A stretch of DNA of 64,000 bases from the NCBI GenBank assembly GCA_947579665.1, contig OX388344.1, positions 9,480,346 to 9,544,345 of the forward strand. Reading direction: 5' to 3'. Below the pieces are notes generated by a model. That model saw only the letters and a program-made list of their open reading frames with translations. It searched no databases and was not told where the DNA came from. Within the stretch, counting starts at the first letter, position 1; each line of letters starts with the position of its first letter. The stretch is from Sympetrum striolatum. Lineage: Eukaryota > Arthropoda > Insecta > Odonata > Libellulidae. Below are positions 38,808 through 49,530 of the stretch, one piece after another. Both the position numbers and the translations under genes were made by a program.

Positions 38808-38874
38808 CCCGCCGTTACTCGCGCCCTATTTTGTAACGCGGTTACTCGCGCGGGGTGTTTCTACACCCCACCGG
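38808..38874. repeat. Left terminal repeat, piggyBac copy 1
   Basis: CCCGCCGTTACTCGCGC is followed by a 27-bp insertion that repeats GTTACTCGCGC, then GGGGTGTTTCTACACCCC and ACCGG. GGGGTGT and ACACCCC can form a 7-bp stem with a 4-nt loop. Confidence 0.9.
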
Positions 38875-39158
38875 ACTTTTTCATTTGTCATGGTTATCTT
38901 CGAAAACTTTCTTTATTATTTTTATTTGTTATCATTTATAGATCTTTTGTGATATGCCATATAAATTTTACATTGATATTACGACTTTTAAATTTTTTAT
39001 GAACTATTTAATAATAATACTCAAAAAAATTGTACAATAAAACGAAAATTTGATTCATATACCTTATAGATGAAATATGTTTATACTAATCAACGTATTG
39101 GTAGTAAGTAGATATTTTACAACAATTACAGTGAAAAATTAAACCAGATTAATGCAAT

Positions 39159-39520
39159 GTAACCCGCGATTACTAGCGCTCAATTTTGTGACGTGAATGC
39201 TCGCGGGGAGTGTTTTCACGCCACGCCGGTCTTTCTTTGTTATCCTTTTTTACGATTAATTGTACTCTGGATAATATAAAAAGCCTTCTAGATATATCAT
39301 AGAAGTTTAATGACGATATTTTAAATTTTAATTGTACAAGTAACTGAAAATATTACGCCCGAAAAATGGTAAAAATAATTGTGATCTCCGACATGGCAAA
39401 GTTTTAGAAACGATATCTTCGCACTAATCAATGCATCTGTAGTTACAGAAATACTTAAAGATACTATACAAAGTTATATTTTCCATCTAACACCATTAAA
39501 TGCTACATTGAAGCTGATTT
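39159..39520. repeat. Diverged tandem duplicate of the left terminal region, copy 1
   Basis: From TAACCCGCGATTACTAGCGC onward this stretch follows the first ~350 bp of the element block by block: the GCTCGCGGGG block, GTGTTTTCACGCCACGCCGG, TTTAAATTTT, and ACTAATCAATGCATCTGTAG against ACTAATCAACGTATTGGTAG. Identity looks to be about three quarters in the terminal 85 bp and lower further in. The TTAA is decayed to GTAA. Confidence 0.75.
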
Positions 39521-39615
39521 ACTGCTTGTCTCTGGAAGCGCGTTCATGAAGCTGAAAAGGAAAGGTAATTATTTCGAGCGTGCTTGAAAGAGTAAACAAT
39601 GGAAAATCCTTTCAC

Positions 39616-41337
39616 TTATTTATTAATATTTTTAAAACATTCTTCACAAATTTTAACAAAATGTTTTGCACACATGCGTTTATCGCAGTATTCACAATGC
39701 AGTTTAGTTTTTATGTCCTTATTCCTGGGACATATAACGCATCGCCTACTACCTCCTTTTATAATTTTCTCTTGAGGCTCTGATGTCGATGGCTCTCCAA
39801 ATTTTTCTGCTTTTCTCTTAAGTTCCTTTGGCAAGTTTTTTTGCGAGGCCCTCTTTATTATAAAGGGTTTTGTCAACCCCTTAGCAATTTCTCTGAGGAA
39901 CATCCTCCCATTTATCCTGATATCTGGATATATGCTTCTATATACAATGAAAGCATTTATACCCAAAGTGTTTAGCAAATGGTAAAATATTGCTAATGGC
40001 CATCTTCTAGTATTTCTTGCCACGCTGTAAGTCCCACACATTTCATCTACCGTATCGACGCCGCCTTTTGTCGAATTATAAAATGTTATTACCTCAGGCT
40101 TCTGTTTCTTGCCCGTGGACGCATCGATACTTTTTTCTTTGTGCATACTTGAAATGATTAACACATTCCTTTTCTTTTTTGGAACATATGATACCAGGGT
40201 CATGTTTTTCCTGAAGAGAAACAAGCTGCTGTACTCCTCTCTATGTTTTACTTCTACAATTTGTGGAGGGAGTTCCTTTTTATTCTTACGGATAGTCCCG
40301 ACTAGCGTCAACTTTTCCTTGAGTAAATCCTCTAAAAGTGGCACGCTTAGAAACCAATTGTCGGCTGTCACGTTCCTCCCTGTCCCCACAATCGGACTGA
40401 CAATTCGTTTTACGACGTCTTTGGGACTATTGCTGTGTCTATGAGGACCATCTGGTTGAACCCCAACATAAACTTCCAAGTTTTTGGTATAATATACTCC
40501 AGCATCCACAAGAGCGAAAATCTTTATCCCATACTTGGCCGGTTTGTTGGGTAGATATTGACGGAAGGAACATCTGCCTCGAAAAGGAATTAATTGTTCA
40601 TCCACAGTGACGAACTCACCGACACTGTAAAGTTCTTCAAATTTCTTCACAAACATTTGGAAAACTTCCCGTATTGGCGCTAACTTGTCAGTTTTTTTCC
40701 TGATTTCTCTGTCTTTTGTGTCGTCGAATCTGAGGCACCGTAGTAAAAATCTGAATCTCTGATAATTCATAGATGCCAAAAATATTTCTACTCCTAGACC
40801 ATCTTGATCCCATAGATCTTTCAAGTTCTGGAGACCAGATTTGTTAGCACCCAAATAAAAAAGTAGTCCAATAAAGCATCTCAACTCTAATTCGTCGGTA
40901 GGCTTGGCATCTCTCGTTCTCGAATACTTTTGCGCAATTTCAGCAATCTTGAAATTTGTGCTACACACAATGATCCTAATAATATCACCATCGAATATAA
41001 TATCGAAACAATCAAGCGGACTTTTTACAAATTTTTTATCTCCCTTGTACCCCGCAGGCTCAGATACGATGTTGTGAGCGGGCCTTCTAACCCTACGTCG
41101 AGGCTCAATTATACTCCACTTAGTTACATTGTCTTTACCTATAAAAGTGTCTTTTTCATTAGATGCACATTCAGTATCTGAATCACTTATATATTGTTCG
41201 CTGGAAGTGTCGTGCTCCGATTCCACTGCAGAAGCTTCCGAAATTTCACTGTCTGAATCATACTGCTCGTCGTCTGAAAGTCCACCCGAAAGCAGAGCAA
41301 CTGTTTCAATGTCCCTCTGAGAGCGTAAATAACTCAT
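39616..41337 (-). CDS. piggyBac transposase, 573 aa, intact (copy 1)
   Basis: This is a DDD-type cut-and-paste transposase for a TTAA-specific DNA transposon, acting in the nucleus. Residues 20-65 form an acidic Ser/Asp/Glu-rich N-terminus. The transposase domain spans about 105-490. The three catalytic aspartates fit D246 (VTVDEQLIPFRGRC), D326 (VTADNWF) and D428 (GGVDTVDEMCGTYS), with the family's extra Asp at D431. A Lys/Arg-rich linker (495-515) leads to the C-terminal Cys-rich zinc-binding domain, residues 533-567 (CVIC, CEYC, CAKH, CEEC). Length and order match full-length family members. No frameshift or stop is present. The ATG is preceded by a splice-acceptor-like TTTACCTACAG, so a 5' UTR intron is likely. 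AATAAA overlaps the TAA stop. The protein is identical to the copy at 46348-48069. Confidence 0.95.
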   Translation of the reverse strand: MSYLRSQRDIETVALLSGGLSDDEQYDSDSEISEASAVESEHDTSSEQYISDSDTECASNEKDTFIGKDNVTKWSIIEPRRRVRRPAHNIVSEPAGYKGDKKFVKSPLDCFDIIFDGDIIRIIVCSTNFKIAEIAQKYSRTRDAKPTDELELRCFIGLLFYLGANKSGLQNLKDLWDQDGLGVEIFLASMNYQRFRFLLRCLRFDDTKDREIRKKTDKLAPIREVFQMFVKKFEELYSVGEFVTVDEQLIPFRGRCSFRQYLPNKPAKYGIKIFALVDAGVYYTKNLEVYVGVQPDGPHRHSNSPKDVVKRIVSPIVGTGRNVTADNWFLSVPLLEDLLKEKLTLVGTIRKNKKELPPQIVEVKHREEYSSLFLFRKNMTLVSYVPKKKRNVLIISSMHKEKSIDASTGKKQKPEVITFYNSTKGGVDTVDEMCGTYSVARNTRRWPLAIFYHLLNTLGINAFIVYRSIYPDIRINGRMFLREIAKGLTKPFIIKRASQKNLPKELKRKAEKFGEPSTSEPQEKIIKGGSRRCVICPRNKDIKTKLHCEYCDKRMCAKHFVKICEECFKNINK

Positions 41338-41431
41338 CTGTAGGTAAATAGAAAGCGCAAATGGTCACCTGATAATTATTCTGAATGGCCTTAATTTTTC
41401 ATTTGAATTTCAAAACAGTTCAAACTCATAC
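41338..41431 (-). other. Candidate 5' UTR intron of the transposase gene (copy 1)
   Basis: On the minus strand a donor AAG/GTATGAG lies 94 bp upstream of an acceptor CTATTTACCTACAG that ends exactly at the start codon. Both match metazoan splice consensus. No cDNA evidence is available. Confidence 0.45.
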
Positions 41432-42755
41432 CTTGCAGAATCGAGGATGATGCGATTATGTGGAATTTTCACGGCTTACACTATCTTACAGTAGAGAGAG
41501 TAATCCTTATTTATTGATGAAATTTCTCCCTAAAATATATGCAATTGAGATTTTAGAGAATACATAACAAACAGTAAAATTAGTAACATGATCAATTTGC
41601 TCTGCTCCGATCATAAAAGACATAATAAATAACTCATGGCAAAATTGTATGTCAATTTAATGCTTAGATTTAACATTTACTGGGAAATTACTCATGGAAA
41701 AAAAAACTGAATATAAAAGGATTGCGCGACTAAAACTTTGGAGTTCATATATGGCAGTCGGTATCTTATAAATAAGAATGTTATAATTGAGATAAAAGAA
41801 ATTCTCACTTACCAATTAGTTACCAGGAGCTTGGAGGAGGAGATGGATGAACTCACGAAGAAACACTTTCCCAATGGTATAGAACACAGGAGAATAGTAA
41901 AGTTACTCCATCCTTTACGTTGCTTTTCTTCACTGAGTAAAGTTATCGCACAAACTATAACACTATCTTGCTAACGTCAACTCTATGAGGCACCACAAAA
42001 TAGAATGAGAGACCAAATCTTTCCACCCGAGTTTCGGTACCCCAAGAAGGACTGTCTCTTCTTCGACGCGTTCAGTCGACAATTATTTTAGCCATGTGAC
42101 CGAAGGCACAAATCCTTATTGTTATGTTTCGGAAAAGTAAGACCGTACGTGACCTCAGAATGAACAGGAGGGGGCAATAAACAAGGCCGCGCTCCCTCAG
42201 AAATAAAAGGGGCTTGGTCTTCCTTTGCGCTGAGGGCGACGCTCCATTCCCACAGGGGACAACGGTGTCCGCCCAGTAATCTTTCATTTATTCATAACGA
42301 CAAATACAATAAATAAATTCCTTATTTTTTAACTCTAATTGATATTATCTCTAATTTTGTAATTGGCCTGAGAACTGAAGCCTCGCCTTGGAAAGCTTCG
42401 CGGAGCTAATAGTGATAGGGATTATTAGAGATTACAAGTGAGATAAAATTACATCAGCGTACTTACCAATAACATTAATGAATAATAACATTTACTTAGT
42501 GATCATTGATCATGGAACATACGAATAAAAATATAAAAATTCTAACAATAACCCGTAAAAAAATAAATAAAACATGAACTTCTGAAAATTACCCAAAAAT
42601 AGGAGTATTATCAAATGAAAAGCGTCATATTTCTGCAATAAATGGCAATAAAATCACGATTTTTGCAGGAGAGATCGGGAACATAAAAAAATGAAGCTAC
42701 TGAGAAGAAGGGGTCATTAAACCTAAGCGTTCAAGAATGAATGCCGATTGAAAAC
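41432..42755 (-). other. 5' leader/promoter region of piggyBac copy 1, no gene
   Basis: About 1.3 kb lies between the candidate intron and the right end. Open frames on both strands are short and show no similarity I recognise. A more GC-rich patch at about 42160-42275 may belong to the promoter or leader. Confidence 0.5.
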
Positions 42756-42794
42756 GGCTGGGGTGTAGAAACACCCCGCGCGAGTAACGGCGGG
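42756..42794. repeat. Right terminal repeat, piggyBac copy 1
   Basis: In reverse complement it reads CCCGCCGTTACTCGCGC directly followed by GGGGTGTTTCTACACCCC, i.e. the left end without its 27-bp insertion. TTAA follows at 42795. Confidence 0.9.
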
Positions 42795-42798
42795 TTAA

Positions 42799-45535
42799 TA
42801 TAGTCTTTTTATCGAGATATGATCGAAAAAAGCAACCAAAACGGATAATTGTAGTGAAAGTTCAATTTTAACTTCTAAGTTGTATTTATTTTTCGTCATT
42901 TAATCGAGATATGATCGAAGAAAGGACCAAAAAGGGATAATTTAAGTGAAATTCAATTTATTTCCTCTATTTTGCCTTAATTAGTCATTTTATTGAGATA
43001 TTTAAGAATAAAACAACGAAAACGGATAATTGTTGGGAAATTTCAATTCTTCCCTCTTTTTTGTCTTGATATTTCGTAATCTTTACGAGATATGATCAAA
43101 AAAGCAACGTAAACAGATGATTTTAGAGAATTTTCAATTTTTTTCCTCTATTTTTTCTTAATTTTTCGTAATTAATTGAGATATGTTCCAAAAAAGTAAC
43201 GAAAACGGATAATTGCAGGGAAATTTCAATTTTTTCCCTCTTTTTTGTCTTTTTTTTTGCTAATTTATCAAGATATTATCGAAAAAAGCTAGGAAAACGG
43301 TTAATTTTAGCGAAATTACAAATTTTCTCCAATATTTTGCCTTAATATTCGTCAATTTAAAGAGATATAATCGATAATAGCAACGAAAATGGATAATCTC
43401 AGCAAAATTTGAATTTTTCTCCACAATTTTGCATAATTTTCGTCATTTAATTGAGATATGATCGAAAAAAGCAACGAAAACAGACAAGTTTAGCAAAATT
43501 CAATTTATTTCCTCTATTTTGCCTTAATTTAGTCATTTTATCGAGATATGTAAGAATAAAGCTACGAAAACGGATAATATTTGCAAAATTTCAATTTTTT
43601 TCCTCTATTTCGTTTTTATTTTGTGTCGTTTTATCGAGATATAATCGAAAAAAGCAACGAAAACGGATAATTATAGCGAAATTTAAAATTTTCTCCTGTA
43701 TTTTGCCTAAATTTTCGTCATTTTATCGAGCAATGATCGAAAAAAGCAACGAAAACGGATAATTTTAGCAAAATTTTAATTATTGTACCCTAATTTGTCT
43801 TTATCTTTCGTCATTTAATCGTGATATGATCGAAAAAAGAACTGAAAACAGATAATTTTAGCGAAATTTCTTTTTTATTCCTCTATTTCGTCTTTATTTT
43901 CATAATTTTACGAGATATGATCAAAAATGCTACCAAAACGGATAATTTTAGAGAAATTTCAATTTTTTTTCCCGGTTTTTGTCTTTATCTTTGCTATTTA
44001 TCGAGATATTATCGAAAATAGCAACGAAAACGGAATATTTTAGCGAAATTTTTCAATTTTTTTCTCTATTTGGTCTTTATTCTTCGTCATTTTATCGAGA
44101 TACGATCGAAAATAAAACCAAAAAAGGATAATTTTAGCCAAATTTTTTTCCACTGTTTCATCTTTATTTTCATAATATTACGAGATATGATCAAAAAAGC
44201 AACCAAAACGGATAATTTTAGAGAAATTTCAATTTTCTTGTCTATTTATTTTTATTTTTCGTCATTTTATTGAGATATCTTCGAGAAAAGGAACGAAAAC
44301 GGATAATTGTAGCGAAATTTCAATTTTTTCCTCTTTTTTGTCCTTATTGTTGCTCATTTATCAAGAAATGATCGAAAAAAGCAAGGGAAACAGATAATTT
44401 TAGCGGAATTAAATATTTTCTCCAGTATATTTTCATAATATGCGTAAATTTAAAGTGATATAATCGATAATAGCAACGAAAATGGATAATGTAAGAAAAA
44501 TTTCAATTTTTTTCCTCTATTTCGCTTATATTTTGTGTCGTTTTATCGAGATATGATCGAAAAAAGCAACGAAAATGGATAATTATAGCGAAATTAAAAT
44601 TTTTCTCCTGTATTTTTACTTAATTTTCGTAATTTTATCGAGATATGATCAAAATATGCTACGAAAACGGATAATTTTAGCAATATTTCATTTTTTTCCT
44701 CTATTTTGCCTTAATTTAGTCTTTTTATCGAGATATGATCGAAAAAAACAACGAAAACGGATTATTTTAGCGAAATTTCTATATTTTTTCTCTATTTTGT
44801 CTTGAAATTTCGTAATCTTTACGAGATATGATCAAAAAAGCAATGAAAACAGATAATTATAGTGAAATTTCAATTTTTACTTCAAATTTCCCTTTATTTT
44901 TTTATTTAATCGAGATATGATCGAAAAATAGGCCAAAAACGGATTATATTAGCGAAATTTCTATTTTTTTCCTCTATTTTGTCTTGATATTTCGTAATCT
45001 TCACGAGATATGATCAAAAAAGCAACAAAAACGGATAATTTTAGAGAAATATCAATTTTTTCCTATATTTTTTCTTTATTTGTCGTCATTTTAGTGAGAT
45101 ATGATCAAAAAAGCAACCGAAACGGATAAGTGTTGGGAAATTTCAATTTTTTCCCTCTATTTTGTCTTGATATTTCGTAATCTTTACGAGATATAATCAA
45201 AAAAGCAACGTAAAACGGATAATTTTAGAGAAATGTCAATTATTTTCATCTATTTTTTCTTTAGTTTTCGTCATTTTAGTGAGATATGTTCCAAAAAAGT
45301 AACGAAAACGGATAATTGTAGGGAAATTTCAATTTTTACCGTCTTTTTTGTCTTTATTTTTGCTCATTTATCGCGATATTATCGAAAAAAGCAAGGAAAA
45401 CGGGTAGTTTTAGCAAAATAACAAATTTTCTCCCCTATTTTGCCTTAAAATTCGTCAATTTAAACAGATATGATCGAATAAAGCAACGAAAACGGATAAT
45501 TTTAGCGAAATTTAATGTTTTTCCTCTAATTTGCC
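42799..45535 (+). repeat. Main ~91-bp satellite, block 3 (between the two piggyBac copies)
   Basis: The orientation matches the other blocks. It includes a segment of about 1.09 kb (about 43395-44480) that is missing from the corresponding place right of copy 2. No gene is seen. Confidence 0.95.
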
Positions 45536-45539
45536 TTAA

Positions 45540-45606
45540 CCCGCCGTTACTCGCGCCCTATTTTGTAACGCGGTTACTCGCGCGGGGTGTTTCTACACCC
45601 CACCGG
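45540..45606. repeat. Left terminal repeat, piggyBac copy 2
   Basis: Same structure as 38808-38874, including the 27-bp insertion that repeats GTTACTCGCGC. Confidence 0.9.
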
Positions 45607-45890
45607 ACTTTTTCATTTGTCATGGTTATCTTCGAAAACTTTCTTTATTATTTTTATTTGTTATCATTTATAGATCTTTTGTGATATGCCATATAAATTT
45701 TACATTGATATTACGACTTTTAAATTTTTTATGAACTATTTAATAATAATACTCAAAAAAATTGTACAATAAAACGAAAATTTGATTCATATACCTTATA
45801 GATGAAATATGTTTATACTAATCAACGTATTGGTAGTAAGTAGATATTTTACAACAATTACAGTGAAAAATTAAACCAGATTAATGCAAT

Positions 45891-46252
45891 GTAACCCGCG
45901 ATTACTAGCGCTCAATTTTGTGACGTGAATGCTCGCGGGGAGTGTTTTCACGCCACGCCGGTCTTTCTTTGTTATCCTTTTTTACGATTAATTGTACTCT
46001 GGATAATATAAAAAGCCTTCTAGATATATCATAGAAGTTTAATGACGATATTTTAAATTTTAATTGTACAAGTAACTGAAAATATTACGCCCGAAAAATG
46101 GTAAAAATAATTGTGATCTCCGACATGGCAAAGTTTTAGAAACGATATCTTCGCACTAATCAATGCATCTGTAGTTACAGAAATACTTAAAGATACTATA
46201 CAAAGTTATATTTTCCATCTAACACCATTAAATGCTACATTGAAGCTGATTT
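45891..46252. repeat. Diverged tandem duplicate of the left terminal region, copy 2
   Basis: This is the same internal, decayed copy of the element's left end as at 39159-39520. Confidence 0.75.
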
Positions 46253-46347
46253 ACTGCTTGTCTCTGGAAGCGCGTTCATGAAGCTGAAAAGGAAAGGTAA
46301 TTATTTCGAGCGTGCTTGAAAGAGTAAACAATGGAAAATCCTTTCAC

Positions 46348-48069
46348 TTATTTATTAATATTTTTAAAACATTCTTCACAAATTTTAACAAAATGTTTTG
46401 CACACATGCGTTTATCGCAGTATTCACAATGCAGTTTAGTTTTTATGTCCTTATTCCTGGGACATATAACGCATCGCCTACTACCTCCTTTTATAATTTT
46501 CTCTTGAGGCTCTGATGTCGATGGCTCTCCAAATTTTTCTGCTTTTCTCTTAAGTTCCTTTGGCAAGTTTTTTTGCGAGGCCCTCTTTATTATAAAGGGT
46601 TTTGTCAACCCCTTAGCAATTTCTCTGAGGAACATCCTCCCATTTATCCTGATATCTGGATATATGCTTCTATATACAATGAAAGCATTTATACCCAAAG
46701 TGTTTAGCAAATGGTAAAATATTGCTAATGGCCATCTTCTAGTATTTCTTGCCACGCTGTAAGTCCCACACATTTCATCTACCGTATCGACGCCGCCTTT
46801 TGTCGAATTATAAAATGTTATTACCTCAGGCTTCTGTTTCTTGCCCGTGGACGCATCGATACTTTTTTCTTTGTGCATACTTGAAATGATTAACACATTC
46901 CTTTTCTTTTTTGGAACATATGATACCAGGGTCATGTTTTTCCTGAAGAGAAACAAGCTGCTGTACTCCTCTCTATGTTTTACTTCTACAATTTGTGGAG
47001 GGAGTTCCTTTTTATTCTTACGGATAGTCCCGACTAGCGTCAACTTTTCCTTGAGTAAATCCTCTAAAAGTGGCACGCTTAGAAACCAATTGTCGGCTGT
47101 CACGTTCCTCCCTGTCCCCACAATCGGACTGACAATTCGTTTTACGACGTCTTTGGGACTATTGCTGTGTCTATGAGGACCATCTGGTTGAACCCCAACA
47201 TAAACTTCCAAGTTTTTGGTATAATATACTCCAGCATCCACAAGAGCGAAAATCTTTATCCCATACTTGGCCGGTTTGTTGGGTAGATATTGACGGAAGG
47301 AACATCTGCCTCGAAAAGGAATTAATTGTTCATCCACAGTGACGAACTCACCGACACTGTAAAGTTCTTCAAATTTCTTCACAAACATTTGGAAAACTTC
47401 CCGTATTGGCGCTAACTTGTCAGTTTTTTTCCTGATTTCTCTGTCTTTTGTGTCGTCGAATCTGAGGCACCGTAGTAAAAATCTGAATCTCTGATAATTC
47501 ATAGATGCCAAAAATATTTCTACTCCTAGACCATCTTGATCCCATAGATCTTTCAAGTTCTGGAGACCAGATTTGTTAGCACCCAAATAAAAAAGTAGTC
47601 CAATAAAGCATCTCAACTCTAATTCGTCGGTAGGCTTGGCATCTCTCGTTCTCGAATACTTTTGCGCAATTTCAGCAATCTTGAAATTTGTGCTACACAC
47701 AATGATCCTAATAATATCACCATCGAATATAATATCGAAACAATCAAGCGGACTTTTTACAAATTTTTTATCTCCCTTGTACCCCGCAGGCTCAGATACG
47801 ATGTTGTGAGCGGGCCTTCTAACCCTACGTCGAGGCTCAATTATACTCCACTTAGTTACATTGTCTTTACCTATAAAAGTGTCTTTTTCATTAGATGCAC
47901 ATTCAGTATCTGAATCACTTATATATTGTTCGCTGGAAGTGTCGTGCTCCGATTCCACTGCAGAAGCTTCCGAAATTTCACTGTCTGAATCATACTGCTC
48001 GTCGTCTGAAAGTCCACCCGAAAGCAGAGCAACTGTTTCAATGTCCCTCTGAGAGCGTAAATAACTCAT
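46348..48069 (-). CDS. piggyBac transposase, 573 aa, intact (copy 2)
   Basis: This is residue-for-residue the same protein as the copy at 39616-41337: acidic N-terminus, D246/D326/D428 catalytic triad, and C-terminal Cys-rich domain at 533-567. The frame is intact, and the same splice-acceptor-like sequence precedes the ATG. Identity of this copy is explained by the 6.7-kb tandem duplication. It doubles the dose of a potentially active transposase without a new insertion event. Whether either copy is expressed from within satellite heterochromatin cannot be told from sequence. Confidence 0.95.
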   Translation of the reverse strand: MSYLRSQRDIETVALLSGGLSDDEQYDSDSEISEASAVESEHDTSSEQYISDSDTECASNEKDTFIGKDNVTKWSIIEPRRRVRRPAHNIVSEPAGYKGDKKFVKSPLDCFDIIFDGDIIRIIVCSTNFKIAEIAQKYSRTRDAKPTDELELRCFIGLLFYLGANKSGLQNLKDLWDQDGLGVEIFLASMNYQRFRFLLRCLRFDDTKDREIRKKTDKLAPIREVFQMFVKKFEELYSVGEFVTVDEQLIPFRGRCSFRQYLPNKPAKYGIKIFALVDAGVYYTKNLEVYVGVQPDGPHRHSNSPKDVVKRIVSPIVGTGRNVTADNWFLSVPLLEDLLKEKLTLVGTIRKNKKELPPQIVEVKHREEYSSLFLFRKNMTLVSYVPKKKRNVLIISSMHKEKSIDASTGKKQKPEVITFYNSTKGGVDTVDEMCGTYSVARNTRRWPLAIFYHLLNTLGINAFIVYRSIYPDIRINGRMFLREIAKGLTKPFIIKRASQKNLPKELKRKAEKFGEPSTSEPQEKIIKGGSRRCVICPRNKDIKTKLHCEYCDKRMCAKHFVKICEECFKNINK

Positions 48070-48163
48070 CTGTAGGTAAATAGAAAGCGCAAATGGTCAC
48101 CTGATAATTATTCTGAATGGCCTTAATTTTTCATTTGAATTTCAAAACAGTTCAAACTCATAC
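48070..48163 (-). other. Candidate 5' UTR intron of the transposase gene (copy 2)
   Basis: Same donor and acceptor as in copy 1, ending at the start codon. Confidence 0.45.
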
Positions 48164-49487
48164 CTTGCAGAATCGAGGATGATGCGATTATGTGGAATTT
48201 TCACGGCTTACACTATCTTACAGTAGAGAGAGTAATCCTTATTTATTGATGAAATTTCTCCCTAAAATATATGCAATTGAGATTTTAGAGAATACATAAC
48301 AAACAGTAAAATTAGTAACATGATCAATTTGCTCTGCTCCGATCATAAAAGACATAATAAATAACTCATGGCAAAATTGTATGTCAATTTAATGCTTAGA
48401 TTTAACATTTACTGGGAAATTACTCATGGAAAAAAAAACTGAATATAAAAGGATTGCGCGACTAAAACTTTGGAGTTCATATATGGCAGTCGGTATCTTA
48501 TAAATAAGAATGTTATAATTGAGATAAAAGAAATTCTCACTTACCAATTAGTTACCAGGAGCTTGGAGGAGGAGATGGATGAACTCACGAAGAAACACTT
48601 TCCCAATGGTATAGAACACAGGAGAATAGTAAAGTTACTCCATCCTTTACGTTGCTTTTCTTCACTGAGTAAAGTTATCGCACAAACTATAACACTATCT
48701 TGCTAACGTCAACTCTATGAGGCACCACAAAATAGAATGAGAGACCAAATCTTTCCACCCGAGTTTCGGTACCCCAAGAAGGACTGTCTCTTCTTCGACG
48801 CGTTCAGTCGACAATTATTTTAGCCATGTGACCGAAGGCACAAATCCTTATTGTTATGTTTCGGAAAAGTAAGACCGTACGTGACCTCAGAATGAACAGG
48901 AGGGGGCAATAAACAAGGCCGCGCTCCCTCAGAAATAAAAGGGGCTTGGTCTTCCTTTGCGCTGAGGGCGACGCTCCATTCCCACAGGGGACAACGGTGT
49001 CCGCCCAGTAATCTTTCATTTATTCATAACGACAAATACAATAAATAAATTCCTTATTTTTTAACTCTAATTGATATTATCTCTAATTTTGTAATTGGCC
49101 TGAGAACTGAAGCCTCGCCTTGGAAAGCTTCGCGGAGCTAATAGTGATAGGGATTATTAGAGATTACAAGTGAGATAAAATTACATCAGCGTACTTACCA
49201 ATAACATTAATGAATAATAACATTTACTTAGTGATCATTGATCATGGAACATACGAATAAAAATATAAAAATTCTAACAATAACCCGTAAAAAAATAAAT
49301 AAAACATGAACTTCTGAAAATTACCCAAAAATAGGAGTATTATCAAATGAAAAGCGTCATATTTCTGCAATAAATGGCAATAAAATCACGATTTTTGCAG
49401 GAGAGATCGGGAACATAAAAAAATGAAGCTACTGAGAAGAAGGGGTCATTAAACCTAAGCGTTCAAGAATGAATGCCGATTGAAAAC
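48164..49487 (-). other. 5' leader/promoter region of piggyBac copy 2, no gene
   Basis: Matches 41432-42755. No coding region is recognised. Confidence 0.5.
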
Positions 49488-49526
49488 GGCTGGGGTGTAG
49501 AAACACCCCGCGCGAGTAACGGCGGG
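49488..49526. repeat. Right terminal repeat, piggyBac copy 2
   Basis: Same as 42756-42794; TTAA follows at 49527. Confidence 0.9.
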
Positions 49527-49530
49527 TTAA

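Larger units (their letters stand above)
38808..42794 (-). mobile_element. Full-length piggyBac element, copy 1
   Basis: The element is 3,987 bp, flanked by TTAA on both sides (38804-38807 and 42795-42798). Both ends start CCCGCCGTTACTCGCGC and contain a GGGGTGTTTCTACACCCC mini-palindrome. The left end has an extra 27 bp between the two. It encodes one intact transposase on the minus strand, so the left end is the element's 3' end. The insertion is in a satellite monomer at the CCTTAA of the TTTGCCTTAAT segment. With intact ends and gene it could be autonomous. Confidence 0.95.
38410..45141. repeat. Tandem duplication unit 1 (6,732 bp), carries piggyBac copy 1
   Basis: Unit 1 comprises satellite flank, complete piggyBac, and satellite flank. 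The same succession restarts at 45142 with a constant offset of 6,732 bp. The left breakpoint is where CCCTCTATTTTGTCTTGATA begins to match in both copies. To the left of it (38370-38409 versus 45102-45141) the monomers differ. Confidence 0.9.
45540..49526 (-). mobile_element. Full-length piggyBac element, copy 2
   Basis: This copy has the same 3,987 bp as copy 1 at an offset of 6,732, with TTAA at 45536-45539 and 49527-49530. No difference was noticed within the element. Because the flanking satellite is also the same, this copy came from segmental tandem duplication. Confidence 0.95.

Noticed and set aside
39580..41351. Plus-strand open frames over the piggyBac transposase (and the equivalents at 46312-48083)
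   Set aside because: They are antisense shadows of the intact 573-codon transposase, short and without recognisable domains.
42072..42287. 71-codon minus-strand frame in the piggyBac leader
   Set aside because: It lies upstream of the transposase in a more GC-rich patch, has no recognisable motif and no counterpart expected in piggyBac elements. It is treated as leader sequence.
38808..49526. Two independent piggyBac insertions
   Set aside because: Identical satellite flanks at a constant 6,732-bp offset on both sides show one insertion followed by segmental duplication.
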